Positions 22,001 through 29,489 are shown, numbered from the stretch's first letter. The stretch is 64,000 bases of DNA from Chitinophaga solisilvae (GCF_009928525.1 NZ_JAABOK010000015.1:62001-126000), one strand, 5' to 3'. A program made the numbers and translations. Notes: generated by a model not told the origin, from the letters alone.

Positions 22001-23326
22001 ACTGCTCACCCGTTTCTGCCGGGAGAAAAAATATACCGTACCGGAGATCTCGCCTGCTGGACTGCTGAAGGGGAGATTAAATTCCTGGGCAGAATAGATC
22101 AGCAGATAAAAATAAGAGGATATCGCATAGAACCCGGAGAAATAGCTGTAGTCATGAGCCGGCTGCCGCATATGAAAGATACCTGTGTGATCGCAAGAAC
22201 AGACCAGCAGGGAGAGAAATATCTATGCGCCTATTATACCGCCGCACAACCATACACCGCGGCAGGATTGAGAAGCCTGCTGGCGGCGCAGCTGCCGGAC
22301 TACATGATCCCGTCGTATTTCATTCAGCTTCCTGCCATGCCGGTTACGCCCAACGGCAAAACCGACACGAAAGCACTGCCCGAACCTGACAGAACCCTGC
22401 ACAGCAGCACTCCTTATGCAGCGCCTTCAGGAACCACCGAAACGCAGCTGGTAGCCATCTGGCAGGAAGTACTGGGCACAGACAACATCGGCGTCATGGA
22501 TAATTTCTTTGAAATCGGCGGCCATTCCCTGAAAGCCGTAGCTGTAGCCGGCCGCATTAATCAGTATTTTAATACACAGGTTGTACTCACGGATCTGTTC
22601 AGGGCGCAGACCATCCGGGCGCTGAGCTCACTGATTGAAGACAGGCAGGCCGGTACTGCCACGCAGCACATAACCCTGCTCTCTCCTGAAAGAGAACAAC
22701 ACCTGTTCCTCTTCCCTCCCGCTATGGGACAGGGACTGGCGTACAGCAGGCTTTCTCCGGCGGTCACCTCGCATTCGCTTTACAGCTTTAATTACATTCA
22801 TGATGATGACCGGATCAACATATACACCACACTCATCGAACAGGTACAGCCACAGGGGCCTTACCTCCTGCTGGGATATTCTGCCGGCGGCAACCTGGCA
22901 TTTGAAGTAGCCAAAGCGCTGATCAAAAAAGGACATACCGTATCCGATATCATCATGATTGATGTGATCCGCAGGGTAGAAAAAATGGGAAGCCTGGGTG
23001 AAAGCAAGGCTACCATTAAAGCCTCTCTGCTCGATGCCCTCTCTCAGAACCACCTCGCCAGCGATAATGAAACATATATAGATAAGCTGGTAGAAGACAC
23101 CTACCTTTTTACTGCTTATGTAGATGAACTCATTAACGAAGGCACTGTTTCTTCCAATGTCCATCTCATCAAGGCTGCAGAAGAAAAAGAATACCACTGG
23201 GAAGATGCCGTTACCGGCACTCTTACGGTTCACCAGGGCAAAGGCGAACACATTGCCATGCTGGGCCCGGAGGAGAACCTGGTGTATAATGCGGGGATTA
23301 TAGCAGACATTTTGGGGAAAATTTAA
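10088..23326 (+). CDS. Four-module NRPS: C-A-T, C-A-T, C-A-T, C-A-T-TE
   Basis: 4412 residues. Approximate domains: C1 10-440 (HHLIMDG near 139), A1 455-950, T1 with GGNS near 988; C2 1045-1480 (HHIISDG), A2 1500-2000, T2 GGDS near 2040; C3 2110-2550 (HHIILDG), A3 2570-3060, T3 GGHS near 3098; C4 3150-3590 (HHIIADG), A4 3610-4100, T4 GGHS near 4144; TE 4195-4412 with GYSAGG (Ser about 4265). Every C domain keeps its catalytic His and every T its Ser; no epimerase, methyltransferase or oxidase domain is present. Pocket residues read by eye are DILQLGMVWK (close to Gly codes), DVWHFSLVDK (Ser), DVQFIAHVAK (Pro-like) and DVEEIGIVNK (nearest to the Orn code DMENLGLINK, least certain). Starting with a C domain suggests acylation or loading by a partner at the N terminus. 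The TE should hydrolyse or cyclise a tetrapeptide. Confidence 0.93.
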   Translation: MTHQVSSERLSLTPAQLDIYLHQQRYPAAPFYIIGGYYQLKGRLDHSLLEKVILDIINHEPAFRTRIDSSENTPVQYQAAALETAIPYKDFSEAPEPLSAALSWLKNDFGIPFSLEGKLYTIMVVKLAADDCLVYIKTHHLIMDGWGFSLFIRRLAAAYEGTAPATSAFHFHDAVREINTPQDATVLRQQQEYWQQKFSVLPAPLLSPFQDAATVSSKRYQLEVPYAQYQQLVQLATDNKASVFHVLLGLLYVYFTRAFQADELVIGLPVHNRTNARFKKVLGLFVSTTPARFSFGTDLTFTELLHSIKQHQKQDHRYQGYALGQIHRDLQLFSKGREQLFDISFSYEKFDYDITAAGIDKIIPVTFTHEHDTQPFNIFVREYQQGEPVLFDIQLHQSYFTAAAGEMTTARLAHLIQYIPLHTETPIRQLNWLPLAEQQLLQQINEQPVTVPAVFSTFMTAIQATAHRCAGKTAVIAGGAALTYAQLQEQSDRLAHQLLQLGAGRDIPVAVCMDRSAAMLVSLLAIWKAGSPYVPLDPEYPEERITTIIDNAECLLVITENHYRPKFAQAALQVFSYDEISNAAPVTGELATPAAGDLAYIIYTSGSTGTPKGVAITHGSVINFLEAMASRPGLTETDILLAVTTVSFDIHVLELYLPLLTGGTVVIAASGETRDAFRLQELITTHGVTTMQATPATWKMMFLAGWQPAGCFRALCGGEALPLSLLQSFRQYPELELWNMYGPTEATVWASTERITPAQKDVSIGTPIRNTTFHILDRFGYPSGFELPGELYIGGSCLARGYHHLPEKTAESFLSLPLLTGLTPLYKTGDNVALGTDLRLRFQSRTDDQVKIRGFRIEQGEIEAAVILHPEVQDCAVKVWQNTQGENYLAAYYVTTPGAAATPETLTAHLAGKLPGYMIPAVWQQLNALPLTPNGKVDKKALPRPEAMQATQQYIAPETATAIQLAAIWATLFNRTAISITDDYFMLGGNSITNIQLVNMARAAGLPLETSDIFTMPTIRELEAALDARALTATFDTDIPPAPVAAAYPATPAQKRLFILQQLEGVATTYNMAGAFLLQGQADITRLQQAFSQLINRHESLRTSFLLENGEVYQHVKDNIGFHIEIIHLPAGETDLHQAFAACATAFVRPFDLSCAPLLRCGLAPFTPDKSLLVIDMHHIISDGLSADIFLQELLRLYENDTLPPLPLQYKDYAVWQQKGVQQARSGKEATWWLQQFEGDIPVLQLPTDFKRPAVQSFEGADYYCTIDAATTQRIRQLATDRKATLYMVLLAAWNMLLAKYSGQEDIVTGSPVAGRPHTALQQLIGMFVHTLPLRCYPQQNKTFPAFLAEVKQLVIQAFGYTAFPMEALTEQLNIPRDISRNPLFDVMFVLQPQPLPVISGSDFSLQPLPAAHHTAKFDLTLEATESGDEIRLRFEYGVRLFKPATIQRMAGHFLRLLHIITTQPDILISAVDITSEEEKRKLLCTYNDTQKDFPAQQTLSQIFAAQAVKTPDHTAVAFADQRLSYAALDRRASQLAKVLQAKGVQRGSIVAMLTDRSLEMPTGILAILKAGGAYLPVSPEYPADRIQYMLEDSGAGILLTQTAHLPKIQFNGSCINLDDPALYEGDAAHTDAATATDPAYVIYTSGSTGKPKGAMISHRSAVNRIHWMQRQYPLTPQDVILQKTPYTFDVSVWELFWWSFAGASVFFLEPEGEKDPQAIMDTIVQQQITVMHFVPSMLNVSLEYLQAHAGRWDLSSLRRVFASGEALQVKQVTAFHELLYNVYGTTLHNLYGPTEAAVDVSWFDCHPGTITDTVPIGKPIDNIRLYILDSQQQLQPEGVAGELYISGVGVGIGYLNRPDLTREKFLPDPFFPGERMYRTGDLARWMADGNIEYIGRADHQVKIRGFRIEPGEIEQRLLQHPWVKEVLVLAKENSRREKYLCAYLTATQAVTSEILQEHILQELPEYMVPAHFILLDKMPLSPNGKADRKALPEPDLSHADNSVPYEAPQSAAEKLLVNIWEEVLHITPISTGDSFFRLGGDSIKAIQVAAKVAQQGMHISIRDIFRYPAVRQLALHMHTAVTPAAPPTVAIPIADFPADAALRQAIDPAFSIRAAYPLSPMQAGMLFHAMTDETSNAYLDQVVFDFDTLLDSALLEKSFNILIQQHDILRTVFATKGLQTPRQVVLKERYQQIQYSDISHLSLPDQQVWLEQYRQADWQQGYQLSHGPLQQLYLVKTGPHSCRVMFSFHHIILDGWSFSLLMSSLLRTYITVAAGKCILAAPAPQFSSYINWISAQDTAAATAFWETYLGGFSTKTSPAQHRHTGAAYQVTEDIFVLPDTLYAGIQQVAAQHAITVNTVLQTVWGILLQRHNNTGDVVFGTVTSGRPPQIKDIANVAGLLINTIPVRVKCTGDISFAELAGEVQLTALTADSYSYLPLADIQQLSELKNELIDHILVFENFPVDSNLLQQQHGEGALLKISRVKFYEQTHYDLNVIIVPQDNLTIRFNYNSTVFNQEQIRQIMQQLETALTAITGNAAIPVKHIPLLSAADTAQLAVFHDTAFPLPHLQTIHQLFASRAAQAPEATAIVHEGTGISYAALNEQANSIAAWLYGHGIRKEDRVAIVASRSIPMIAGILGALKAGAAIVPVDPAYPEDRIHYMLEDSGTKIALTDDDFTATLPVTAVTFTTALQAAGTLPDLHLTAANLLYIIYTSGTTGKPKGVMLEHGNLVNLIAWQEKENIADFSCSVLQFTTLCFDVCYQEIFSTLLAGGCLYIIDEEKKKEPAYLLSFIRDHAISTVFLPTAYLKFLSGQELFVQQLPSCIKHIITAGEQLVVSPLLQAYIRSTGVQLHNHYGPSETHVATAYILQQEEQMELPPIGQPVGNNRIYIFDQYGHQQPVGISGEIYIAGRNVGRGYIGNQALTDSRFLPDPFTAGERMYRTGDLGYRLPDGNIIYTGRTDHQVKIRGYRVEPGEIESRLLNHPQVQQAAVIVHTTAQQEKYLIAYIAADTALSADTAKAFLAATLPAYMVPAYIMVLDKIPLTVNGKTDRKALPLPENDIQQAHAALSTPTEVRLAAIWGSILHIAHPEPLHDFFETGGHSLKAALLATNIQREFQVDIPLKEIFRLRRLRQLAASIDTAAKMAQEPITTVAPHTHYALSSAQKRLYILQQFEDSSTTYNIPFVARVNGKIDADRLEQALHMLIHRHEAFRTSFTLLDGEPVQQISAQADFRLQRRTITADTAAACTTAFIQPFDTGRAPLFRAALLQYETTESQLLLLDIHHIIADGVTLEILLQELLALYDGAALPEPLLTYKDYAAWQHTQRDSPAQRRHKDYWLQQFHADNGGIPTLSLQTDFPRPAVQRFEGDEIFIELDNSLVAQLKQTAIRHNATAFMITFAAYNILLSKYAGQEDIAAGTPVAGRTKAGIDHIIGLFVNTIVLRNQAAGEMSFTDFLRQVKENLLDGVAHQDYQFEELLDSLQLKRDLSRNPLFDTMFSYQHIGELQLKTTDFELLPYEQRADNAKFDLAFSFNEHAGKSRLVINYSTCLFKPETIRRMGEHYQHILRCVLEQPDVLLKNIPLATPAEIAEISACFNNTAMDYPRQQTIHQCFEQIAAQQPDAVAIVSHGATVTYRQLNEQANRLAGILREKGAGPDHIIGLMMERSAGMIITLMAILKSGAAYLPLVPELPDDRLLAMLTDAGVNLVLTTTAASEGHDTSYLAGNGARTFLLPESMTEILQRQSPDNTGIAVSSPHHLAYVIYTSGSTGMPKGVMIEHKGVVNLATWFNRQHDLQTNRRVLQMTGIGFDVSVEEIIVPLLSGAGVYIIPTEDKMDKARFTAFIKAHQINVAEIVPTLLQDYIVDNEPLESLRVIITGAEKLDETLKDSVLDKGYTLYNIYGPTETTVNATAKKCCKGDDTIGTPMANTSIYILDRWNQLMPAGIPGELCVAGDALARGYLNSPELNSQKFTAHPFLPGEKIYRTGDLACWTAEGEIKFLGRIDQQIKIRGYRIEPGEIAVVMSRLPHMKDTCVIARTDQQGEKYLCAYYTAAQPYTAAGLRSLLAAQLPDYMIPSYFIQLPAMPVTPNGKTDTKALPEPDRTLHSSTPYAAPSGTTETQLVAIWQEVLGTDNIGVMDNFFEIGGHSLKAVAVAGRINQYFNTQVVLTDLFRAQTIRALSSLIEDRQAGTATQHITLLSPEREQHLFLFPPAMGQGLAYSRLSPAVTSHSLYSFNYIHDDDRINIYTTLIEQVQPQGPYLLLGYSAGGNLAFEVAKALIKKGHTVSDIIMIDVIRRVEKMGSLGESKATIKASLLDALSQNHLASDNETYIDKLVEDTYLFTAYVDELINEGTVSSNVHLIKAAEEKEYHWEDAVTGTLTVHQGKGEHIAMLGPEENLVYNAGIIADILGKI

Positions 23327-23336
23327 AAAAATTTTC

Positions 23337-23479
23337 AATTACGAATTGCGAATTACGAATTACGAATGAAGAGCGAAGATCAAAACGAAGATTTAAGGAG
23401 ATAACTATTAGATATCTCTTTTAATCTTCGTTTTGATCTTCGCTCTTCATTCGCAATTCGTAATTCGTAATTCGTAATT
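23337..23479. repeat. Long AATTACGAATT palindrome, copy 2
   Basis: Arms 23337-23390 and 23426-23479 pair over 54 bases with two mismatches, caused by a different position of the single GCG unit in each arm. It begins 10 bases after the NRPS stop and ends just before the 3' end of the convergent lipoprotein gene, so it may act as a bidirectional terminator. It is related to copies at 8613 and 31563. Confidence 0.85.
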
Positions 23480-23487
23480 AAAAATTC

Positions 23488-24381
23488 TCATTTTTTATCC
23501 GCTATCCCCTGTATATCCACCTTATGTTCCTCTTTAAAATAGCGGATAATAATATCGCATTTCTTTCTGATAAGGCCGTTTGGATCTTTTGCGGGAGATA
23601 AGAGTGTGGTAGCCAGTATACGGGATGGTGTGCTGAGGATGGTTTCCAGGTAAATTTCAAAATCTTCGTATTTGCCGGGTGCTGTGAATTGCTGGTTATT
23701 ATCCATGCCGAGCAGGAGAAATCCGTACTGGTATTTGTCTGCATTCGTTATCCCTTTCCGGTTGTAGGGGCTCACTTCAAAGAATGCGGCGGGGGGAGTT
23801 ATTTTGCCGGGAGTAAAGTCAGAGCTTCCAAAAAAAAGCGAATGAAGGAAAGTGATGTTGAGTGCTGTTTTCAGCAGCTGCCGTTGAGCGGAGGTCATGG
23901 TTGCGAAGGCGCTGTCGACATGTGGGATGATAATATAATCAAGCCCCGCCATGGGGTAGGTGATCCGTACAGTGGTAGTATCAAAGCCGTCGTCGGACCG
24001 GAACATTTGTCCTGCCAGCAGTATTTTGAATGGCAGAAATTTCCGGAGAAAGTCATCCGTATAAAAATCAAACCAGTAATTTTTCAGGAAGCTGACAGCG
24101 GCGGGCATGGAGCATGTATCAGCAGTTTTGCATAGCATGGCCTGCGGATAGAAACCGGTGATGCCGTATTTGAATTCCTTCTCTGTAAATCTGTACAGCA
24201 CATAGGTATTGTACTGGTGATACCAGTTTACAATCTGCTGATCGAAGGCCGCATGGCCCTGTGGCAGCTGGTAGTAGGTATCTGCTTTTTTAGACGGGGG
24301 AGTGTTGTTGTCATTCTTTTTACAGGCCTGTAACAGGCCGATAAACAAGGTGCAGCAGGATAGTATTTTCAGTGAATGCAT
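23488..24381 (-). CDS. Lipoprotein resembling putative zinc metallopeptidases (Mx1-like), no HExxH
   Basis: 297 residues with a lipoprotein signal (LFIGLLQACKKND, lipobox Cys about residue 20). The FDQQIVNWYHQYNTYVLYRF segment resembles the start of the putative zinc-binding metallopeptidase-like lipoproteins often found next to SusC/SusD pairs. I cannot find HExxH; the place where a helix motif might fall reads NITFLHSLFFG, so it may be a non-catalytic member. It is the last gene of a minus-strand series sigma-FecR-SusC-SusD, 16 bases after SusD, so it is probably a surface partner of that uptake system. Family assignment is by resemblance only. Confidence 0.5.
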   Translation of the reverse strand: MHSLKILSCCTLFIGLLQACKKNDNNTPPSKKADTYYQLPQGHAAFDQQIVNWYHQYNTYVLYRFTEKEFKYGITGFYPQAMLCKTADTCSMPAAVSFLKNYWFDFYTDDFLRKFLPFKILLAGQMFRSDDGFDTTTVRITYPMAGLDYIIIPHVDSAFATMTSAQRQLLKTALNITFLHSLFFGSSDFTPGKITPPAAFFEVSPYNRKGITNADKYQYGFLLLGMDNNQQFTAPGKYEDFEIYLETILSTPSRILATTLLSPAKDPNGLIRKKCDIIIRYFKEEHKVDIQGIADKK

Positions 24382-24397
24382 GCAGTAATTTTTTTCA

Positions 24398-25870
24398 TCA
24401 GGGATTAGGTTCCAGCAACGGATTATTTATCAGTGCCATCTCTGGTATGGGCAGTACGTAGCGGTTGCTTTTTCCCGGCAGCTGGTAGGCCACTGGTTTT
24501 CTTTTCCCGTCGGTGTAATAAAAATGCGTGATGGCCGGCATTCCCAAGCGGCGGAGATCAAACCAGCGTTGCTCCTCGAAACACAGCTCCCGCCGGCGTT
24601 CCGCCAGGCATAACTGCAGCAGGTGCTGCGGATGATGGTAATATGCCGTTACGGTTTCGGGAACAAAGGTTTTGCTGGAGAAGCGGTACTGACGGAGGCG
24701 GTTGAGATCTTCCACTGCGCTTTGCAGCAGCGTTCCGTTTGCCTGCAGCATATACTTTCTGACAGATGCTTCTGCGCGGTTGAGATAGGCTTCCGGTAAG
24801 CGGAAAGATTTACCCAGGTGCGCCTTGTAATTTACTTTTGAAAATTCGCCGGTCGTTTCCCAGGCATTCAGGTACACTTCCGCGCGGAAGTCACCTTTTT
24901 CATAAGCTGCGTTCAGCGCGTCCGAAGCGCAATAGCGCGGAGTAGTGCTGAACCGCCCCAGTCCGAGCAAACTATATTCGTCTATACAACCATACAGAAA
25001 AAGTATTTCCTTGTTAGACGGATTGATGTAACATTCCTGCGATTTATCTGCCGGGTCCCGGTTGGATATGGAAGCCCAGAAGCGCATATTCTCCAGCTGG
25101 CTCCGTGCAGCCAGCAGCTTGTCATTATACAGGATAACCTTATCCCAGTCTTCCATATACAGGAAAATACGGCCGGCCAGCAGCCAGCCAGCATGTTTGT
25201 TCATCCGGAATACATTGTATTTTCCGTCTGTTTCTTCCAGCAGCAGGCACCCTCTGGTGATATCACTCACTACCTGGTTGTATACCTGCAATACGGTATT
25301 CCGGTGCAGGCTGGCATCTGCTACCTTGCCGGACAACACCAGCGGTACACCGGGTGTTTTAGCGGGTACATGAAGGGAATCGTTAAACGGCCATGCATAC
25401 AGGTTTATCAGCATAAAATAGTAATAGGCCCGCAGTGCCAGCGCCTCTCCTTCCAGCTGGTCCTTCTCTGCCTGCCGGCCCTGTACCAGCTGCACATTAT
25501 CCAGTACTACATTGCAGCCTTTGATGCGCTGATAGTATTTGCCGTAGGTATCGGGGTCATTATCGCCGTTCTGCCGCATTTCACTATACATTTTCTTACT
25601 CCAGGTAAATGCGGGACGCCCCTGTTTCCAGTTGCCGGAACCTTCATCAGGACCGATGCATTTGATATCATCATCCAGCAGGCTCATATAGGGATGAAAT
25701 GACCGGCTGGCAACCGGATACCCTTCATACATCAGTATCTTCCGGAGATCAGCCACGGTAGAAGGCTTAAATTCATCCGGCGATGGCTGCTCCAGGAATT
25801 TGGTGCAGCTGCCGGAAAAAAGCAGCGCGGCCAACATGATGCAGCGGATATATCTGTCATGTTTTCTCAT
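24398..25870 (-). CDS. SusD/RagB family nutrient-binding lipoprotein
   Basis: 490 residues. A lipoprotein signal (IMLAALLFSGSCTKFLEQP) leads into the typical SusD opening; the body is helix-rich, with the TPR-like middle segment LEGEALALRAYYYFMLINLY and the C-terminal LAERRRELCFEEQRWFDLRR block, which is the most diagnostic SusD signature. It sits on the cell surface as the lid of a SusC channel. It is downstream of and paired with the SusC-like receptor at 25923 and followed closely by the lipoprotein at 23488. The ligand (glycan, peptide or other polymer) is not evident; there is no glycoside hydrolase nearby. Confidence 0.92.
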   Translation of the reverse strand: MRKHDRYIRCIMLAALLFSGSCTKFLEQPSPDEFKPSTVADLRKILMYEGYPVASRSFHPYMSLLDDDIKCIGPDEGSGNWKQGRPAFTWSKKMYSEMRQNGDNDPDTYGKYYQRIKGCNVVLDNVQLVQGRQAEKDQLEGEALALRAYYYFMLINLYAWPFNDSLHVPAKTPGVPLVLSGKVADASLHRNTVLQVYNQVVSDITRGCLLLEETDGKYNVFRMNKHAGWLLAGRIFLYMEDWDKVILYNDKLLAARSQLENMRFWASISNRDPADKSQECYINPSNKEILFLYGCIDEYSLLGLGRFSTTPRYCASDALNAAYEKGDFRAEVYLNAWETTGEFSKVNYKAHLGKSFRLPEAYLNRAEASVRKYMLQANGTLLQSAVEDLNRLRQYRFSSKTFVPETVTAYYHHPQHLLQLCLAERRRELCFEEQRWFDLRRLGMPAITHFYYTDGKRKPVAYQLPGKSNRYVLPIPEMALINNPLLEPNP

Positions 25871-25922
25871 ATCTTCCTTTATATTTTTTTGTATGGCAAA
25901 AATTTGCAGCAGGCTGTCAGTC

Positions 25923-28900
25923 CTACAACCGCAGGTTAATACTCAGCACATAACTCCGGTAACGGGGCAGTGCGGCTGTATTCTCTGTGGCTGACATACT
26001 TTGTATCTCAGGGTCCTGTCCTTTCAGTCTTTTATCCGTTATTACAAAAGCATTATTCACGCTGAGCGAAATCAGGGCGCTGGTGATTCCCTTCAGCCAT
26101 CCGGCATTTTTATCTGCCAGCTGATATCCTACGGATATATGGTTACACCGCAGGTTGCCGGCATTTACGGCTACCAGGTCGCTGTAATTGTAGAGATCAT
26201 AGCGGTATAATGAACGGCCATCCTTACTCAGGGAGAGATCTCCGAAATATTTACCGATAGAATATACTACGGGATAATACTCGAAAGAGTAGATGGAAGG
26301 GATGTTGGTCAGCTTTTCATCACCAGGTTGCTGCCATCGTCCGGTCAGGTCTTTGGCGATATTCCTGTCGGGGGCAGGCGGACGGCAATAACCGCCGGAT
26401 CCGGCCTGCATCAGGGGATTGAGGCGCACCGTATATCCCAGCTGCACGCTGAAACTGGCAGACAATGAAAAGCGGCTGTAACGCCAGGTGGATTGCAGTC
26501 CGCCGGAAAACACAGGCTCACTGCTGCCACTATATACCAGGTAGTCTGCCGGGTTGCCATGCAGTAAACGCTCCGCATCCTTATCTGTATCCAGGTACCT
26601 GAATAATGGCTGCCCGTCTTTCGGAGAAAGGCCGGCATAAGGGAAAGACCACAGGCTGCCTACGGGCCTGCCGTTGACGATGCCATTGCCGTTGACCAGC
26701 GATACCAGCCGCGCATTGGAGCGTGTATTTAACACCTGGTTATTGTTTTTCCCTGCCATCAACTGTAGTTCCCAACCCAGCTTTTTAGTACCGGCATTGG
26801 TCCAGTATAAAGCCAGCTCCCATCCTTTATTATGTATTTCCCCACCGTTGATAAACGAATCCGAAACGCCGTATTCTTCCGGTACGCGTTGTTTCACGAT
26901 GACATCGGCCGTTATCTTGTAGTAATAATCCCATGCTATCCGCAGCCGGTTACGGAAGAATGCCAGGTCGATGCCGGTGTTCACACTCCGCGTTCTTTCC
27001 CACCGGAGATCCGTATACGGCAGGTTCCTGATGCCCAGGTAATGCTGTCCGGTATAGGGATCAAAGGACGGATTTACATTGCCGGCCAGCAGGTAGGGAG
27101 AAATAGATTCCACGGTATTTCCCTGGTAGCCGAAAGAAGCCCGCAGCGCCAGGTTATCTGCCCAGGAAACTTTATCCAGCCACTTTTCCTGCTTTATATT
27201 CCAGCGGAGCCCTGCAGACCAGACCGGGTTAAAGCGGTGATGAGATCCTGCGGCAAATCTGTTGGAAGCATCTGTGCGGGTATTAAAACTGAAGATGTAT
27301 TTCTGCCGGTATGCATAGGAAGCGCTCCCGTAAAAAGACAGAAAATTAAATACAGAGTTGACAGCAACGGGGCGGTTGCTGGTATCGCCGCCGGGTATGG
27401 CAGTACGCTGCGATTGGCCGCTGTAGCTATTTCTGCGCACCTCCATACCGGCCATAGCGCTGATGGTATGTTGCTGCCGCTTGCCGGTGGTATGATTAAA
27501 ATGCAGCGTATTGCGCCAGGTGACACTCTTTTTATCGATATCGTCTGTATGGAGAATATACACATCCCTGCCGGCAGCAGCGTTATAATCGGCCTTACGG
27601 AGCAGCGCTGCTGCAAACGAGCGCTCATCCGCCCAGCGCCGGTTACCGGTAGCATCATACCCGAACGCATATACGGACTCCCAACGGAATTTACGCGCAA
27701 ACCGTACGTCCAGGTCAGCGGCTACGTTGACAGACCTGGTAGTGCTGGTGTTACCGGAATGGGCCAGCTCCTGCAGAAAATTGAAATGCAGCAATGGTTT
27801 ATCATACAGGAAATCTGCCGGTGCATATGCCGCTCCCATACTGGCGTAATAATGTTCTTCAGGCGCAAGCACCCGGTTGGTATTCAGCGCATATTCAAAC
27901 GGGTTCAGGCCATCGAAAAAGCCTTTGGTACGATAGCTGGTACTGCTGAAATGAATGCCGGCATCGGCGAACTTCAGGAGTTTCATGTCTGCCTTGAAGA
28001 GCGTACTGATCCGGGTCATTTCATTACCCAGGGCATTCCCCTTTTCACCTGAGCGGCCTACCGAGCCGAAGTAGGTAATCCGGTCATTGCCGCCGCTCAT
28101 ACTTAAATAGGAGTTCACAGAAACCGCATGGCGGAACAGTACGTTGAACCAGTCTGTATTCTGCTGTTCCAGCCGGGCGGTTTCGCGGTTGAAGTCTTCC
28201 TGCCGTATTTCCTTGTTCAGCAGGCGGAAGAGCAGCCCTTCATAGCCTACACGCGGCAGTACATCATCCGGATAGATAATGCCCCTGTCAAAGATTTCTT
28301 TGGAGAGGGCTATTCGCTCCGTGGCATTCATCCGGTTCATATGCCTGTAATCCGGTTTATCCGTTACCGTTATATCTGTGCGGAAGTTGAGCTGCGGTGG
28401 TCCGGCCCTGCCTTTCCTGGTAGTGACAACAATCACCCCGTTGGCCGCCCTGGATCCGTAGATAGCAGTTGCGGCGGCATCTTTCAGTACTACCAGTTCT
28501 GCTATATCATCGGGGTTGAGGCCGGAGATGCAATTGCCGAATATGCTCAGGCCAGCCTGTACAGCAGCTCTGTCGGTGATGGTCATCAGCTCTGCCTGAT
28601 TTTCTGTTTTATACGGATAGGGCGATTCCCTGACAATACCATCTACCACCCAGATAGGTTCCCGGTTGCCCAGCACGGTGGAAGTGCCGCGGATACGTAT
28701 CCTGGGAGCGGCGCCTACGCCGCCGGAAGGGGTGATAACGCTGGCGCCGGGAATACGTCCCTGCAACACCTGATCTACCCTGTTAATACCGGGGATATGC
28801 AGGTTTTCCATTTTGGTTTTAAAAACGGCGCCTGTCATCTCCCATCCTTTTACCTGCTGATAGCCGGTAATGATCACTTCATTCATGGCCTGCATCGATG

Positions 28901-29489
28901 GTTTCAGCTGCAGGGGCAGCAGGGTATCCGAGGTGACCCGTATCCTCCTGCATTCGAAGCCCAGGCAGGAAAACAGCAGCGTGGCGCCCGGAGGCGCCTC
29001 CAGGTTATAGTTACCCTGTTCATCTGTCAGACTCCCTTTGCCGGTGTTCACATCCACTACGCTGACGCGGCTCAGCGGCTGATGATCTTCTCCGGTAATC
29101 ATTCCTGATATGCGAACAGGGATTACGCCGGCGGCTATACGGTTATCAGGACGTGGGCGGAGGATGATGATATTTTTATCTACCAGGTATTCCCAGTTGT
29201 AGGGCGCCGTCATCTTATCCAGTACCATTGTTAAAGAAACCTGTTTCAGCTCCAGCGTCAGCGGCCCCGGCAGCCTGGCAGCGCCGCTGGTATAAAAGAA
29301 CTGAAAGGCGGCCTGCTTTCGCAGGAGCTGTATCAGCTCATCGAAGGAAGCATTTTTCACGGTTACCGTTACCAGCGGAAATGTGGTGGCATGGCTCTCC
29401 TGCGCCCATACAAGGTGGCCGTTCGATAACCACAGGAACCATACAAATACGGCACGCAGCCATAACCTGCCCCATAACGGAACAGACAT
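25923..29489 (-). CDS. SusC/RagA TonB-linked outer-membrane receptor with STN domain
   Basis: About 1188 residues from the preferred ATG at 29489, which opens on a hydrophobic signal sequence ending VWAQ; the frame is also open to an ATG at 29558. After the signal comes an STN (secretin/TonB short) domain (VTVTVKNASFDELIQLLRKQ), a carboxypeptidase-like domain with ISGMITGEDHQPLSRVSV, then the plug (EVIITGYQQVKG, VLKDAAATAIYGSRAANGV) and the large beta barrel. The STN domain is what links such receptors to a FecR anti-sigma factor, and a FecR gene and an ECF sigma gene lie immediately upstream. It forms the channel of a SusCD importer. Its substrate is unknown. Confidence 0.92.
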   Translation of the reverse strand: MSVPLWGRLWLRAVFVWFLWLSNGHLVWAQESHATTFPLVTVTVKNASFDELIQLLRKQAAFQFFYTSGAARLPGPLTLELKQVSLTMVLDKMTAPYNWEYLVDKNIIILRPRPDNRIAAGVIPVRISGMITGEDHQPLSRVSVVDVNTGKGSLTDEQGNYNLEAPPGATLLFSCLGFECRRIRVTSDTLLPLQLKPSMQAMNEVIITGYQQVKGWEMTGAVFKTKMENLHIPGINRVDQVLQGRIPGASVITPSGGVGAAPRIRIRGTSTVLGNREPIWVVDGIVRESPYPYKTENQAELMTITDRAAVQAGLSIFGNCISGLNPDDIAELVVLKDAAATAIYGSRAANGVIVVTTRKGRAGPPQLNFRTDITVTDKPDYRHMNRMNATERIALSKEIFDRGIIYPDDVLPRVGYEGLLFRLLNKEIRQEDFNRETARLEQQNTDWFNVLFRHAVSVNSYLSMSGGNDRITYFGSVGRSGEKGNALGNEMTRISTLFKADMKLLKFADAGIHFSSTSYRTKGFFDGLNPFEYALNTNRVLAPEEHYYASMGAAYAPADFLYDKPLLHFNFLQELAHSGNTSTTRSVNVAADLDVRFARKFRWESVYAFGYDATGNRRWADERSFAAALLRKADYNAAAGRDVYILHTDDIDKKSVTWRNTLHFNHTTGKRQQHTISAMAGMEVRRNSYSGQSQRTAIPGGDTSNRPVAVNSVFNFLSFYGSASYAYRQKYIFSFNTRTDASNRFAAGSHHRFNPVWSAGLRWNIKQEKWLDKVSWADNLALRASFGYQGNTVESISPYLLAGNVNPSFDPYTGQHYLGIRNLPYTDLRWERTRSVNTGIDLAFFRNRLRIAWDYYYKITADVIVKQRVPEEYGVSDSFINGGEIHNKGWELALYWTNAGTKKLGWELQLMAGKNNNQVLNTRSNARLVSLVNGNGIVNGRPVGSLWSFPYAGLSPKDGQPLFRYLDTDKDAERLLHGNPADYLVYSGSSEPVFSGGLQSTWRYSRFSLSASFSVQLGYTVRLNPLMQAGSGGYCRPPAPDRNIAKDLTGRWQQPGDEKLTNIPSIYSFEYYPVVYSIGKYFGDLSLSKDGRSLYRYDLYNYSDLVAVNAGNLRCNHISVGYQLADKNAGWLKGITSALISLSVNNAFVITDKRLKGQDPEIQSMSATENTAALPRYRSYVLSINLRL

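Noticed and set aside
26832..28052. 406-codon open frame on the plus strand
   Set aside because: It lies wholly antisense to the SusC-like gene, whose STN, plug and barrel motifs are clear; the antisense protein has no recognisable domain.
28128..29108. 326-codon open frame on the plus strand
   Set aside because: Antisense shadow of the same SusC-like gene, without domain features.
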